Shown piece by piece: positions 6,495 to 12,928 of a DNA stretch of 12,928 nt; position 1 is the first letter of the stretch, and each line of letters begins with the position of its first letter. The notes under the pieces were generated by a model. It saw nothing but the letters and a program-made list of their open reading frames with translations, was not told the DNA's origin and searched no databases. Where the stretch lies: NCBI GenBank assembly GCA_019314005.1, contig JAFDAE010000155.1, forward strand, positions 1 to 12,928, read 5' to 3'. This DNA is from Deltaproteobacteria bacterium. GTDB taxonomy: Bacteria; Desulfobacterota; Desulfobacteria; C00003060; C00003106. A program made the translations under genes and the position numbers.

Positions 6495-9044
6495 ATGATA
6501 CCGCATTCAAAACCGACTATAGACTCTGAGGATATTAAGTCCGTCTGTAATGTATTAGAGTCAGGCGCGATAGCTCAGGGAGAGGTAGTAAAAGAATTTG
6601 AAAGATCAATAGCGGCATTTGTGGACGTAAAAGGGGGTGTTGCGGTAAATTCAGGGACAGCCGCGCTCCATCTTGCCCTGATCGCTTTGGGAGTTAAGAC
6701 AGGAGATGAAGTCATTCTTCCCAGTTATCTTTGTGTCGCACCGCTCAACGCGGTCCGCTATGTTGGAGCAACCCCGGTGTTTTCGGATATCGATCCGGGG
6801 ACAGGGAATATTGATGCAGAAAGGGCGAAAGCAGTAGCGTCGAAAAAGACAAAAGCGATTATTGTGCCGCATATGCTGGGACAACCGGCTCAGATGGAGG
6901 GATTTAATGACTTAAGAATTCCCATCATAGAAGATTGCGCTCAATCGATCGGCGCCCGATATAAAGGGAAGCGCGTGGGAAGTTTCGGAGACGTGGCAAT
7001 ATGTTCGTTTTATGCCACCAAGGTTATTACCACGGGCGAGGGCGGAATGGTCCTTTCGGATAATGAAGAATTGCTTGAGACAGTCAGGGATCTCAGGGAT
7101 TACGACGAAAAAACTTCTTATATGACACGCTACAACTATAAGATGACTGACATGCAGGCAGCGCTCGGGACTGAGCAAGTACGCAGGCTACCGGATTTCA
7201 TTGCTGCAAGGAAACATATAGCCAAGTTCTATGATCACGTGCTTGCAGATCTTCCGGTCCGATTGCCGGTTAAGACAACCGGCTGTGAGCCCATTTTTTA
7301 CCGTTATGTTTTACGCATTGGGTCGGACGTGGAAGATTTTATTAAGACTATGGAGGACCTTAACGTGGTCTGTCGCAGGCCTATTTACAGGCCATTGCAT
7401 CAATTGCTCAATCAAACAGGTTTAAAGAATACAGATCAAGTTTGGAACGATTCTGTTTCTGTTCCAATATATCCCATGCTCACCGACCAGGAGAGGGAGC
7501 GGGGCGCATATGTTGTTGGATGGATTTTGTGGGGAAGCTTACTGCTGCCCCGGATTCAGAGCGTCTTCAAGCATAGTGGTACGCGTTGGATATATATATT
7601 GCTCTTTGCTTTTCTCCTGTCATACTTGTTGACCCCGCTGATTCGTAGAATTGCCAAGTACTTCTCCATCCTTGATCAACCATCCGGGCGAAAGGTGCAT
7701 AAAGACCCTATTCCCCTTCTCGGCGGAGTGTCGATCTACATAGCTTTTACCACTTCTATTCTGGCAAACCATATACTCGACCAAGAAGTTATAGTTATTT
7801 TGATTGCGTCAACAGGAGTTATGTTGATCAGTTTGGTAGATGATATCAGGGACCTTTCCGCCAAGCTTAAATTAGTCGCTCAATTAGCGGCAACCGTATT
7901 AGTTTTTTGGGCAGGTATACGGATAAGTATCTTCCCACCGAATGGAATCGGCGAGGTCGCCAACTTCTTGTTGAGTTTTATGTGGATAATCGGCGTTACC
8001 AATGCCATGAATTTTATCGACGGCACAGACGGCCTTGCTACAGGCTTGGGGATAGTTGTCTCACTATTTCTCGGCATTGTGGCATTTCAGACAGAGCAGG
8101 TGTTTCTCGGATGGTTTGCCATTGCGATGATGGGAAGTTGCCTTGGATTCCTTCCATATAATTTTCGGCGTTCAAAGCCCGCGAGCATCTTTTTAGGCGA
8201 CACAGGAAGCACCTTTATCGGATTTACGTTAGCCTGCCTGGCAATAAAGGGCGACTGGGCTGAAAACGATCCGATAGTTTCGATATGTGCTCCGATTATG
8301 ATCTTTGGAGTACTTATCTTTGATATGACGCATACCACTATTACAAGGATCTTTAGTGGCAAAGTGCGAAGTTTTCATGACTGGGTCTCCTATGTGGGGA
8401 AGGACCATATTCATCATCGTATGTACAGACTTTTTCAGAGCAACAAAAAAACCGTTGGTCTAATTCTTGCTATGAGCATTTGTTTAGGGATAAGCGCTGT
8501 TGTATTGCGAAACGTTCGTACCATTGACGGTATACTTATTGTATTTCAAGGAATTATCGTTTTTATTATCTTTTCGGTGATAGATTATCAGCAAGAAAAA
8601 ACAAGGATAGAATTTGAAATGGATAGGCCCTGGTTTCGGATACAGGAACTTTTCGATGTGGCTGTCAGTCTTCCCGGCACAGATGTGCATTTTGATGGGG
8701 TTATCATCGACATAAGCGCGACCGGAGCAAAAGTCCTTACCCATCCGACTTCGCATGAAATGGAGGTTGGAACCGATGTGTTGTTAGCGTCGAGAGAACT
8801 TGACGAAGCAGAATTGCCCAAGCCAAAGGGGCAGGTCGTGCGAAAAAGAAAGGTGATGCTCAATGACGATACCGAGAAGTATATAGAATTCGGGATACAA
8901 TTTACAGACTTTGAAAGTGAGAATATACTAAAATTAGTAGAGTATCTTTATAAACAACAGATTGAGAAGAGACGGGAAAAGTTCTCGGTATCTGTCAGGT
9001 CCCTCCAAGATGTGGATGTGAGGCAACTGACCGCTGACGGTTGA
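6495..9044 (+). CDS. triple fusion: DegT/DnrJ-type sugar aminotransferase, WecA/MraY-like sugar-1-phosphate transferase, PilZ
   Basis: An 849-residue protein with three recognisable parts. Residues 1-336 are a DegT/DnrJ/EryC1/StrS PLP aminotransferase: VNSGTAAL (51-58), the aspartate in EDCAQSIGA (147) and the internal-aldimine K176 in SFYATK. Residues 364-700 are a complete polyprenyl-phosphate sugar-1-phosphate transferase with about 11 membrane segments: DQPSGRKVHKDPIPLLGG (394-411), D449-D450, NAMNFIDGTDGLATG (503-517), GDTGS (568-572) and DHIHHR (637-642). Residues 708-830 are a PilZ domain with R711-x-x-x-R715 and D739-x-S741-x-x-G744. A hydrophobic linker (338-358) lies between the first two. 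One unbroken frame runs through all three, and neither junction offers a good internal start. The enzyme may make a nucleotide amino sugar, load it on undecaprenyl phosphate and answer to c-di-GMP; that coupling is inferred. The ATG lies 2 bases after the PIG-L stop with no clear ribosome site, so coupled translation is likely. Confidence 0.9.
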   Translation: MIPHSKPTIDSEDIKSVCNVLESGAIAQGEVVKEFERSIAAFVDVKGGVAVNSGTAALHLALIALGVKTGDEVILPSYLCVAPLNAVRYVGATPVFSDIDPGTGNIDAERAKAVASKKTKAIIVPHMLGQPAQMEGFNDLRIPIIEDCAQSIGARYKGKRVGSFGDVAICSFYATKVITTGEGGMVLSDNEELLETVRDLRDYDEKTSYMTRYNYKMTDMQAALGTEQVRRLPDFIAARKHIAKFYDHVLADLPVRLPVKTTGCEPIFYRYVLRIGSDVEDFIKTMEDLNVVCRRPIYRPLHQLLNQTGLKNTDQVWNDSVSVPIYPMLTDQERERGAYVVGWILWGSLLLPRIQSVFKHSGTRWIYILLFAFLLSYLLTPLIRRIAKYFSILDQPSGRKVHKDPIPLLGGVSIYIAFTTSILANHILDQEVIVILIASTGVMLISLVDDIRDLSAKLKLVAQLAATVLVFWAGIRISIFPPNGIGEVANFLLSFMWIIGVTNAMNFIDGTDGLATGLGIVVSLFLGIVAFQTEQVFLGWFAIAMMGSCLGFLPYNFRRSKPASIFLGDTGSTFIGFTLACLAIKGDWAENDPIVSICAPIMIFGVLIFDMTHTTITRIFSGKVRSFHDWVSYVGKDHIHHRMYRLFQSNKKTVGLILAMSICLGISAVVLRNVRTIDGILIVFQGIIVFIIFSVIDYQQEKTRIEFEMDRPWFRIQELFDVAVSLPGTDVHFDGVIIDISATGAKVLTHPTSHEMEVGTDVLLASRELDEAELPKPKGQVVRKRKVMLNDDTEKYIEFGIQFTDFESENILKLVEYLYKQQIEKRREKFSVSVRSLQDVDVRQLTADG

Positions 9045-9063
9045 GCCCATAAAGGCGAGTTAA

Positions 9064-9861
9064 ATGTATTGTGAGTATTGGAAACTGAAAGTACCACCAT
9101 TTGAAAACGTTCCAAATCCCAGGTGCGTTTTCTATTCGCCTAATCATGACGAATCCTTGATGCGTCTTTTTTATACGGTAAAAGGGAGGAAAGGGGCATG
9201 TATGCTCACCGGTGAAGTGGGCTGCGGCAAGACCACGATCAGCAACGTATTTAAAGAAAAACTGCAAAATGGGAAATTTGACATCGGAATGATTACGAAT
9301 CCAAGTCTGAGTAGCATAGAGCTGCTACAAGAGATTTTATATCAGCTCGGTTCTGATGTGCATTATAACACTAAGCTTCAATTAATACATGCTTTGCATA
9401 ATAAGGTGATGGGAAACCTTAAAGGCGGCAAAGAGACCATCGTGATCATTGATGAAGCACATCTTATAAAGGAAGAAGAGACATATGAAGAATTGAGGCT
9501 GTTGTTGAACCTTCAAGATGATAACAGATTTTTGCTCACGCTTATCCTTGTGGGACAACCTGAGCTGAAAGAATTGATCGGAAAAATTCCTCAGTTTGAA
9601 CAACGCATTCCAATTAAATATCATTTGAGTCCCCTTAATTTTATAGATACGTTTAAGTATATGCAATTTCGATTAAAAAAAGCGGGCATTACTAAAAATA
9701 TTTTTACGGGAGACGCAGCAAAGAAGATATACGAATATTCCGGTGGTATACCCCGAAAGATCAACAACATTTGCGATATGAGCTTATTGGCCGGCTTTAT
9801 TGATCAGGCCCGCGTAATTGACCATTTGATTATCAAAAAAGTGATAGAAGACGAAGGCTGA
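9064..9861 (+). CDS. ExeA/GspA-like AAA ATPase
   Basis: A 265-residue AAA+ ATPase of the ExeA family. Walker A is GEVGCGKTT (50-58), Walker B is IVIIDEAH (126-133), a sensor-1-like stretch is LILVGQPEL (160-168), R181 in QFEQRI is a probable arginine finger and SGGIPRKINNICD (226-238) is the sensor-2 region. The N-terminal YWKLKVPPFENVPNPRCVFYSP is the usual family opening. The peptidoglycan-binding C-terminal half of true ExeA is missing. AAA-only versions of this size are frequent in exopolysaccharide and exosortase-type clusters, where they are thought to support envelope assembly or export. A membrane-side role with the adjacent glycan genes is inferred. GGCGAG lies just upstream of the ATG; the gap to the fusion gene is 19 bases and to the HD-GYP gene 4 bases. 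Confidence 0.88.
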   Translation: MYCEYWKLKVPPFENVPNPRCVFYSPNHDESLMRLFYTVKGRKGACMLTGEVGCGKTTISNVFKEKLQNGKFDIGMITNPSLSSIELLQEILYQLGSDVHYNTKLQLIHALHNKVMGNLKGGKETIVIIDEAHLIKEEETYEELRLLLNLQDDNRFLLTLILVGQPELKELIGKIPQFEQRIPIKYHLSPLNFIDTFKYMQFRLKKAGITKNIFTGDAAKKIYEYSGGIPRKINNICDMSLLAGFIDQARVIDHLIIKKVIEDEG

Positions 9862-9865
9862 GAAT

Positions 9866-10924
9866 ATGGTTCGTTTGGCTGAGGTGATAAGAAAATCTAA
9901 TAAGAAGAAGATCAGCAAAAAGAGCGAACACGTCCGTGTTGGGAATGCAGGGACGCTCAAAAGCCTTGCCGGGGAGCGTGAAAAGGCGACAACAGACAAA
10001 AAAAGAGTGACAACCGGCATAACCGTTTCCCCTGAAAAACTTTACGAGGGTCTTGTCAATTTTATGACGGGAGTCGTTGATAGAGTAAAAAAGAGAGAAC
10101 GATTCGATATCCAAAAGGGATCTAAGATTATTAATGTTATTGTGAGTTATCCAAAAGGGATATTGGATGACTTGCACCGGCTTACCCTTCTTTCTGCGGG
10201 AAACAAAGAAGCTTCTTTAGCTACCCATGCCGCAAACGTGTCGATAAATGCGATAATAATGGGGGCCGGTTTTGGATATCCAAGGGCAAAACAGATAGAA
10301 TTGGGCACAGCCGCACTCTTTCATGACATAGGGATGTATAGAGTGCCGGATACTATTATCAATAAAAAAGGACGCTTAACTCCTTCAGAGATGAAAGTTA
10401 TAAGAAAACATCCCGAAGTTGCTTACAATGAACTGCTAAAGTATGGTGAGGAGTATCGTTGGCTCGCAGAGATTGGCTACCAAGAACATGAAAGAGTGGA
10501 TGGGAGTGGGTATCCGAGGGGATTAAAAGACGATCAGATTCATGAATATGCCAGTATTATAGGTATCCTGGACATTTATGATGCTTTGATTCACAACCGA
10601 CCTCAGAGGGGTGGACTGTCGCCCGCCTATGCCATGAAAGAGATCGTCAGGAGTAGTAAGGGGCTTTTCCCTCCTTCGATTATAAAACATTTGTTAAACC
10701 AGTTATCGATCTTTCCAGTGAAAAGTTATGTTAAGTTGAATAACGACTCAATAGGGATGGTTGTCAAAACCAATTCCTTGTGGCCGTTGAAGCCCGTCCT
10801 CAGTCTTATTTATGACGCGCAGGGAAAGAGAGTAAGAGATGGCAGGGTATTGGATTTAGCCGAAAATCCTCTTTTATATATAAAGGATATTATTAGAGAG
10901 GAAGATATGCCTGATTTTTCCTGA
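9866..10924 (+). CDS. HD-GYP domain protein, probable c-di-GMP phosphodiesterase
   Basis: A 352-residue protein. Residues 1-50 are very basic and probably disordered. Residues 105-280 are an HD-GYP domain: H121 (THAANVS), H153-D154 (LFHDIGM), VPDTIINKKGRLT (160-172), H182 (RKHPE), EHERVDGSGYPRGL (207-220) and D236 (ILDIYDALI). The GYP signature (215-217) is intact. At the usual HHE the first His is replaced by Glu (E207-H208-E209), a change that may alter metal occupancy. The last 70 residues form a beta-rich tail. HD-GYP enzymes hydrolyse cyclic di-GMP, here encoded two genes from the PilZ-bearing transferase. GAAGG lies just upstream of the ATG. It is probably the last gene of the glycan operon. 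Confidence 0.88.
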   Translation: MVRLAEVIRKSNKKKISKKSEHVRVGNAGTLKSLAGEREKATTDKKRVTTGITVSPEKLYEGLVNFMTGVVDRVKKRERFDIQKGSKIINVIVSYPKGILDDLHRLTLLSAGNKEASLATHAANVSINAIIMGAGFGYPRAKQIELGTAALFHDIGMYRVPDTIINKKGRLTPSEMKVIRKHPEVAYNELLKYGEEYRWLAEIGYQEHERVDGSGYPRGLKDDQIHEYASIIGILDIYDALIHNRPQRGGLSPAYAMKEIVRSSKGLFPPSIIKHLLNQLSIFPVKSYVKLNNDSIGMVVKTNSLWPLKPVLSLIYDAQGKRVRDGRVLDLAENPLLYIKDIIREEDMPDFS

Positions 10925-10933
10925 TTTGAAATA

Positions 10934-10995
10934 TTGATGGCTTTACAAAAAGATGACCAAATAGGCTTATCAGGGACTTTTTACGAAACCATCAA
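10934..10995. repeat. 62-bp fold-back repeat
   Basis: TTGATGGCTTTACAAAAAG (10934-10952) and CTTTTTACGAAACCATCAA (10977-10995) are inverted copies matching at about 15 of 19 positions, with a 24-base loop. It fills most of the gap between the HD-GYP stop and the PqqD start, and probably separates two transcription units. It is a REP-like element; a terminator role is possible, although no poly-T tract follows the stem. Confidence 0.5.
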
Positions 10996-11013
10996 ATGAT
11001 AAGAGGTGATAAC

Positions 11014-11301
11014 ATGGACTTGGACAAGGTTTACACAAAGAGTGATTCCATAGTTTCCAGGAAAATAGCCGACGAGGTGATCCTGGTCCCTATCAGGCAG
11101 GATGTCGGAGACCTGGAAAGTATTTACACCCTGAATGAGGTGGCAGCCCGTATTTGGGAACTGGTGGACGGCAAGACCACGGTAAATGAGATAAAGGACA
11201 TTGTCGTTAATGAGTATGAAGTCCCTCCCATTGAAGTCGAGAAAGATATAGTAGGGTGCTTGGGCGAACTGGAATCAGTAAAAGCAGTGACAGAGGGTTA
11301 G
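11014..11301 (+). CDS. PqqD-like peptide-recognition protein (RRE)
   Basis: A 95-residue protein of the PqqD family: SRKIADEVILVPIRQDVG, then IYTLNEVAARIWELVDGKTT and a winged-helix C-terminus. PqqD-like proteins bind the leader of a ribosomal peptide and present it to a radical SAM partner. The gene lies 3 bases upstream of a SPASM radical SAM gene and near a short cysteine peptide, as expected for a RiPP cassette. I chose ATG 11014, which has AGAGGTGAT just upstream; ATG 10996 lies at the edge of the fold-back repeat and lacks a site. Confidence 0.87.
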   Translation: MDLDKVYTKSDSIVSRKIADEVILVPIRQDVGDLESIYTLNEVAARIWELVDGKTTVNEIKDIVVNEYEVPPIEVEKDIVGCLGELESVKAVTEG

Positions 11302-11304
11302 GCG

Positions 11305-12462
11305 ATGGAATGCTCACCCATACCGGAAATGCCATACCGGAAATTTAGTGACCGATTTCACGAAAAGACTGTGGCGGCAAGGGTTCCGGTTAATGGAACA
11401 CTTGAGATGACCTATCGGTGTAATTTAAACTGTGTGCATTGTTACTGTAACCTTCCGGCAAATGACCCAAAAGCACGCTTGGATGAACTGAGCACAGAAG
11501 AGATCCTTGATATTATTGACCAGATCGCGGACAAGGGGTGTCTGTGGCTCCTGGTTACCGGAGGGGAATGTCTCCTCCGAAAAGACTTTTTCGATATCTG
11601 GATCTATGCGAAAAAAAGAGGATTGTTGCTTACCCTTTTTACGAATGGCACTCTTATAACTCCTGAAATTGCTGATTTCCTGACGGAATGGCCTCCGTTT
11701 TCCGTTGAAATTACTCTTTACGGAGTAACTAGTAATACGTACGAATCAGTTACCAGAGTGCCGGGATCATATGCCCGATGTATGAAAGGAATAGAGCTCC
11801 TTCTGGATAGAAATATGCCGCTGAAACTCAAGACCATGGTGTTGACCCTCAACCAACACGAACTCGGTGATATGCAACAATACGCACAAGAGCTTGGGAT
11901 TGAATTCAGATTTGATGCCATGGTCAATTCCAGACTGGACTGTGGCAAGGACCCATGTCAATTCAGGATTGATCCAAGTGAAGTGGTGCGGCTTGACATG
12001 GAAGATGAAAAGCGCCTGGAGGTGTGGAAGGAGATTTGTCAAAAATTCTTGGGATCTGACAAAACAGATGAACTGTTTGTCTGTGGCGCTGGAGTGACTA
12101 CTTTCAATATCAATCCTTGTGGCAGGTTGCAGGTATGCGGCATGGTGACAGAGCCATATTGGGATTTAAAGAAGGGAACCTTTTCAGAAGGATGGGAGAA
12201 ACTGTTCCCGACGGTTCGGGAACAGAAGCCGACGGATTCATATATATGTGGTGATTGTGAGCTATATTCCTTATGTGCTCAATGCCCGGGATGGGCTCTT
12301 ACAGAAAATAATAATGCAGAGCTGCCCGTGGAGTATCTGTGCCGGATAACACACGAGCGCGCAAAGGCCTTGGGCTTGCGCAAAAACAATCTGGCAGAAT
12401 TGGCACTCAGATTTGGGTCAGATTTGGCCGATCCGATTGAGCAAAGCCACAGGAATAGCTAG
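11305..12462 (+). CDS. radical SAM/SPASM peptide maturase
   Basis: A 385-residue enzyme. C39-x-x-x-C43-x-x-C46 (in TYRCNLNCVHCYC) binds the SAM-cleaving 4Fe-4S cluster, and TGGECLLRKD (85-94) holds the GGE motif. The SPASM region has C260, C272, G273-x4-C278, C315-x2-C318-x5-C324-x2-C327 and C346, enough for two auxiliary clusters and close to the family consensus. Such enzymes modify ribosomal peptides, often through thioether, carbon-carbon or epimerisation chemistry. The type cannot be deduced here, but a PqqD partner upstream and a three-cysteine peptide downstream make Cys crosslinking the leading guess. The ATG has GAGGG about 7 bases upstream, inside the end of the PqqD gene. Confidence 0.9.
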   Translation: MECSPIPEMPYRKFSDRFHEKTVAARVPVNGTLEMTYRCNLNCVHCYCNLPANDPKARLDELSTEEILDIIDQIADKGCLWLLVTGGECLLRKDFFDIWIYAKKRGLLLTLFTNGTLITPEIADFLTEWPPFSVEITLYGVTSNTYESVTRVPGSYARCMKGIELLLDRNMPLKLKTMVLTLNQHELGDMQQYAQELGIEFRFDAMVNSRLDCGKDPCQFRIDPSEVVRLDMEDEKRLEVWKEICQKFLGSDKTDELFVCGAGVTTFNINPCGRLQVCGMVTEPYWDLKKGTFSEGWEKLFPTVREQKPTDSYICGDCELYSLCAQCPGWALTENNNAELPVEYLCRITHERAKALGLRKNNLAELALRFGSDLADPIEQSHRNS

Positions 12463-12549
12463 CTATTTCGCGGAGTTTGCGAATGAGTATCGGCCAAAGA
12501 TGGCCTCAAGCTGGGATGCCAAAATGGTAAGTTGGTTTTGCGCAAGCCC
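12372..12549. repeat. 14-bp perfect inverted repeat spanning the radical SAM 3' end
   Basis: GGGCTTGCGCAAAA (12372-12385), inside the radical SAM gene, is exactly inverted at 12536-12549, in the leader of the peptide gene. Similarity continues a few bases beyond on the AAAA side. Between the arms, GGCCA-AAGA-TGGCC (12492-12505) forms another small hairpin. The arrangement could fold the mRNA between maturase and precursor and so set their relative expression, or it could be repeat debris. A near copy, GGGCTTGCGAAAA, occurs in the fold-back element at 4978-4989. Confidence 0.45.
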
Positions 12550-12576
12550 TTAGAAAATAGAAGGGAGTATGTTGTC

Positions 12577-12747
12577 ATGAACTTAAAGGAGAAAAAAGAG
12601 TACAGGAAACCGGAGATCCGAAAGGTCCGTTTAGCCCCGGAAGAGGCGGTGTTGGCGGCCTGCAAGGCGGCAGGAACGGCGCGGAGACAGGGTAATAAAT
12701 GCGATAACCTGCAGGGGGCCTGCATCAACAGGGCACAGGGGTCGTGA
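12577..12747 (+). CDS. putative RiPP precursor peptide
   Basis: A 56-residue peptide. The charged leader contains YRKPEIRKVRLAPEEAVLAA (residues 9-28), a pattern seen in small peptides beside PqqD/SPASM genes. The C-terminal half holds three cysteines (C29, C42, C49) among small and polar residues, with no aromatic residues. C29 lies directly after the EAVLAA motif. I chose ATG 12577 because AAGGGAG is 9 bases upstream; the frame is open from 12532 but without a site. Its place two genes after the PqqD-like protein and its lack of an own domain point to it being the substrate. Modification and function are unknown. Confidence 0.75.
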   Translation: MNLKEKKEYRKPEIRKVRLAPEEAVLAACKAAGTARRQGNKCDNLQGACINRAQGS

Positions 12748-12757
12748 GAAGGGGATA

Positions 12758-12928
12758 ATGTCAGAGATCAGAGTGAATATCGGGGGATTTACCATATCCG
12801 TTACGCATCCCTCCCATTATGGGGAAGCCGATCTTCCTCCCTCGTATAGGCATTTCAAGTCTGAGAGTGAGCCGGATGTATTTATGCGGGTTCATTCTGA
12901 GTATTTGCCTTTTGAGGAGCACGGCAGG
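12758..12928 (+). CDS. start of an unrecognised gene, cut by the window end
   Basis: An ATG at 12758, preceded by GAGAAGGGG, opens a frame that runs unbroken for 57 codons to the window edge. The visible residues begin MSEIRVNIGGFTISVTHPSH and continue with a PDVFMRVHSEYLPF segment. This kind of opening (a short beta strand with IGG, then a P-rich stretch) recalls the N-termini of HPr-kinase-like proteins that accompany some PqqD/radical SAM cassettes, but the catalytic part lies outside and the resemblance is weak. The 10-base spacing from the precursor gene suggests it belongs to the same operon. Confidence 0.6.
   Translation, partial: MSEIRVNIGGFTISVTHPSHYGEADLPPSYRHFKSESEPDVFMRVHSEYLPFEEHGR

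Noticed and set aside
7490..7580. Possible frameshift creating the aminotransferase/transferase fusion artificially
   Set aside because: The other two frames give no continuation of either family; one hits a stop after about 28 codons. The transferase N-terminus is complete, so a genuine in-frame fusion is the simpler reading, though reads should confirm it.
12532..12576. Upstream extension of the precursor peptide
   Set aside because: It overlaps the inverted repeat, has no ribosome site, and the leader motif fits a start at 12577.

Overview
The window looks like a chromosomal segment of a Gram-negative, sulfate-reducer-like or syntrophic bacterium of the Desulfobacterota (former Deltaproteobacteria). 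That placement is inferred from the archaeal-type aromatic pathway gene pair, several PilZ proteins, an ExeA-like ATPase next to an HD-GYP gene, a PqqD/SPASM radical SAM cassette and dense small fold-back repeats. No rRNA, tRNA, CRISPR array or intact transposase gene was seen.

Left part (1-4795). A signal-less periplasmic-binding-protein-like gene (52-906, +) converges on a run of minus-strand genes. In transcription order these are ADH synthase (4795-3992), 3-dehydroquinate synthase II (3995-3003), a two-domain PilZ protein (3006-2197), a 197-bp repeat element with perfect 18-bp inverted ends (1953-2149), an HD-domain hydrolase whose start codon lies inside that element (1977-1363), a REP-like hairpin and a small PilZ protein (1286-933). 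The first three genes overlap by 4 bases at each junction, so a c-di-GMP receptor is translationally tied to the alternative entry into the shikimate pathway. A third, solo copy of the repeat end sits at 8-47.

Middle (4796-5198). This 403-base divergent intergenic region contains a good sigma70-type promoter reading left and a roughly 180-bp fold-back element (4921-5103) with a tandem 13-bp duplication. It contains no credible gene.

Right part, surface glycan and c-di-GMP (5199-10924, +). Five tightly packed genes encode a WbqC-like protein, a PIG-L deacetylase, an 849-residue fusion, an ExeA-like AAA ATPase and an HD-GYP protein. The fusion joins a DegT-family sugar aminotransferase, a complete WecA/MraY-type polyprenyl-phosphate sugar-1-phosphate transferase and a PilZ domain with its c-di-GMP motifs. 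This fusion is the most striking object in the window. It suggests that amino-sugar formation, loading of the sugar onto the lipid carrier and c-di-GMP sensing are built into one polypeptide, with a likely c-di-GMP phosphodiesterase encoded two genes downstream.

Far right (10934-12928, +). After another fold-back repeat comes a RiPP-type cassette: PqqD-like recognition protein, radical SAM/SPASM enzyme with a complete cysteine set, a 56-residue three-cysteine peptide that is the likely substrate, and the beginning of a further gene cut by the window end.
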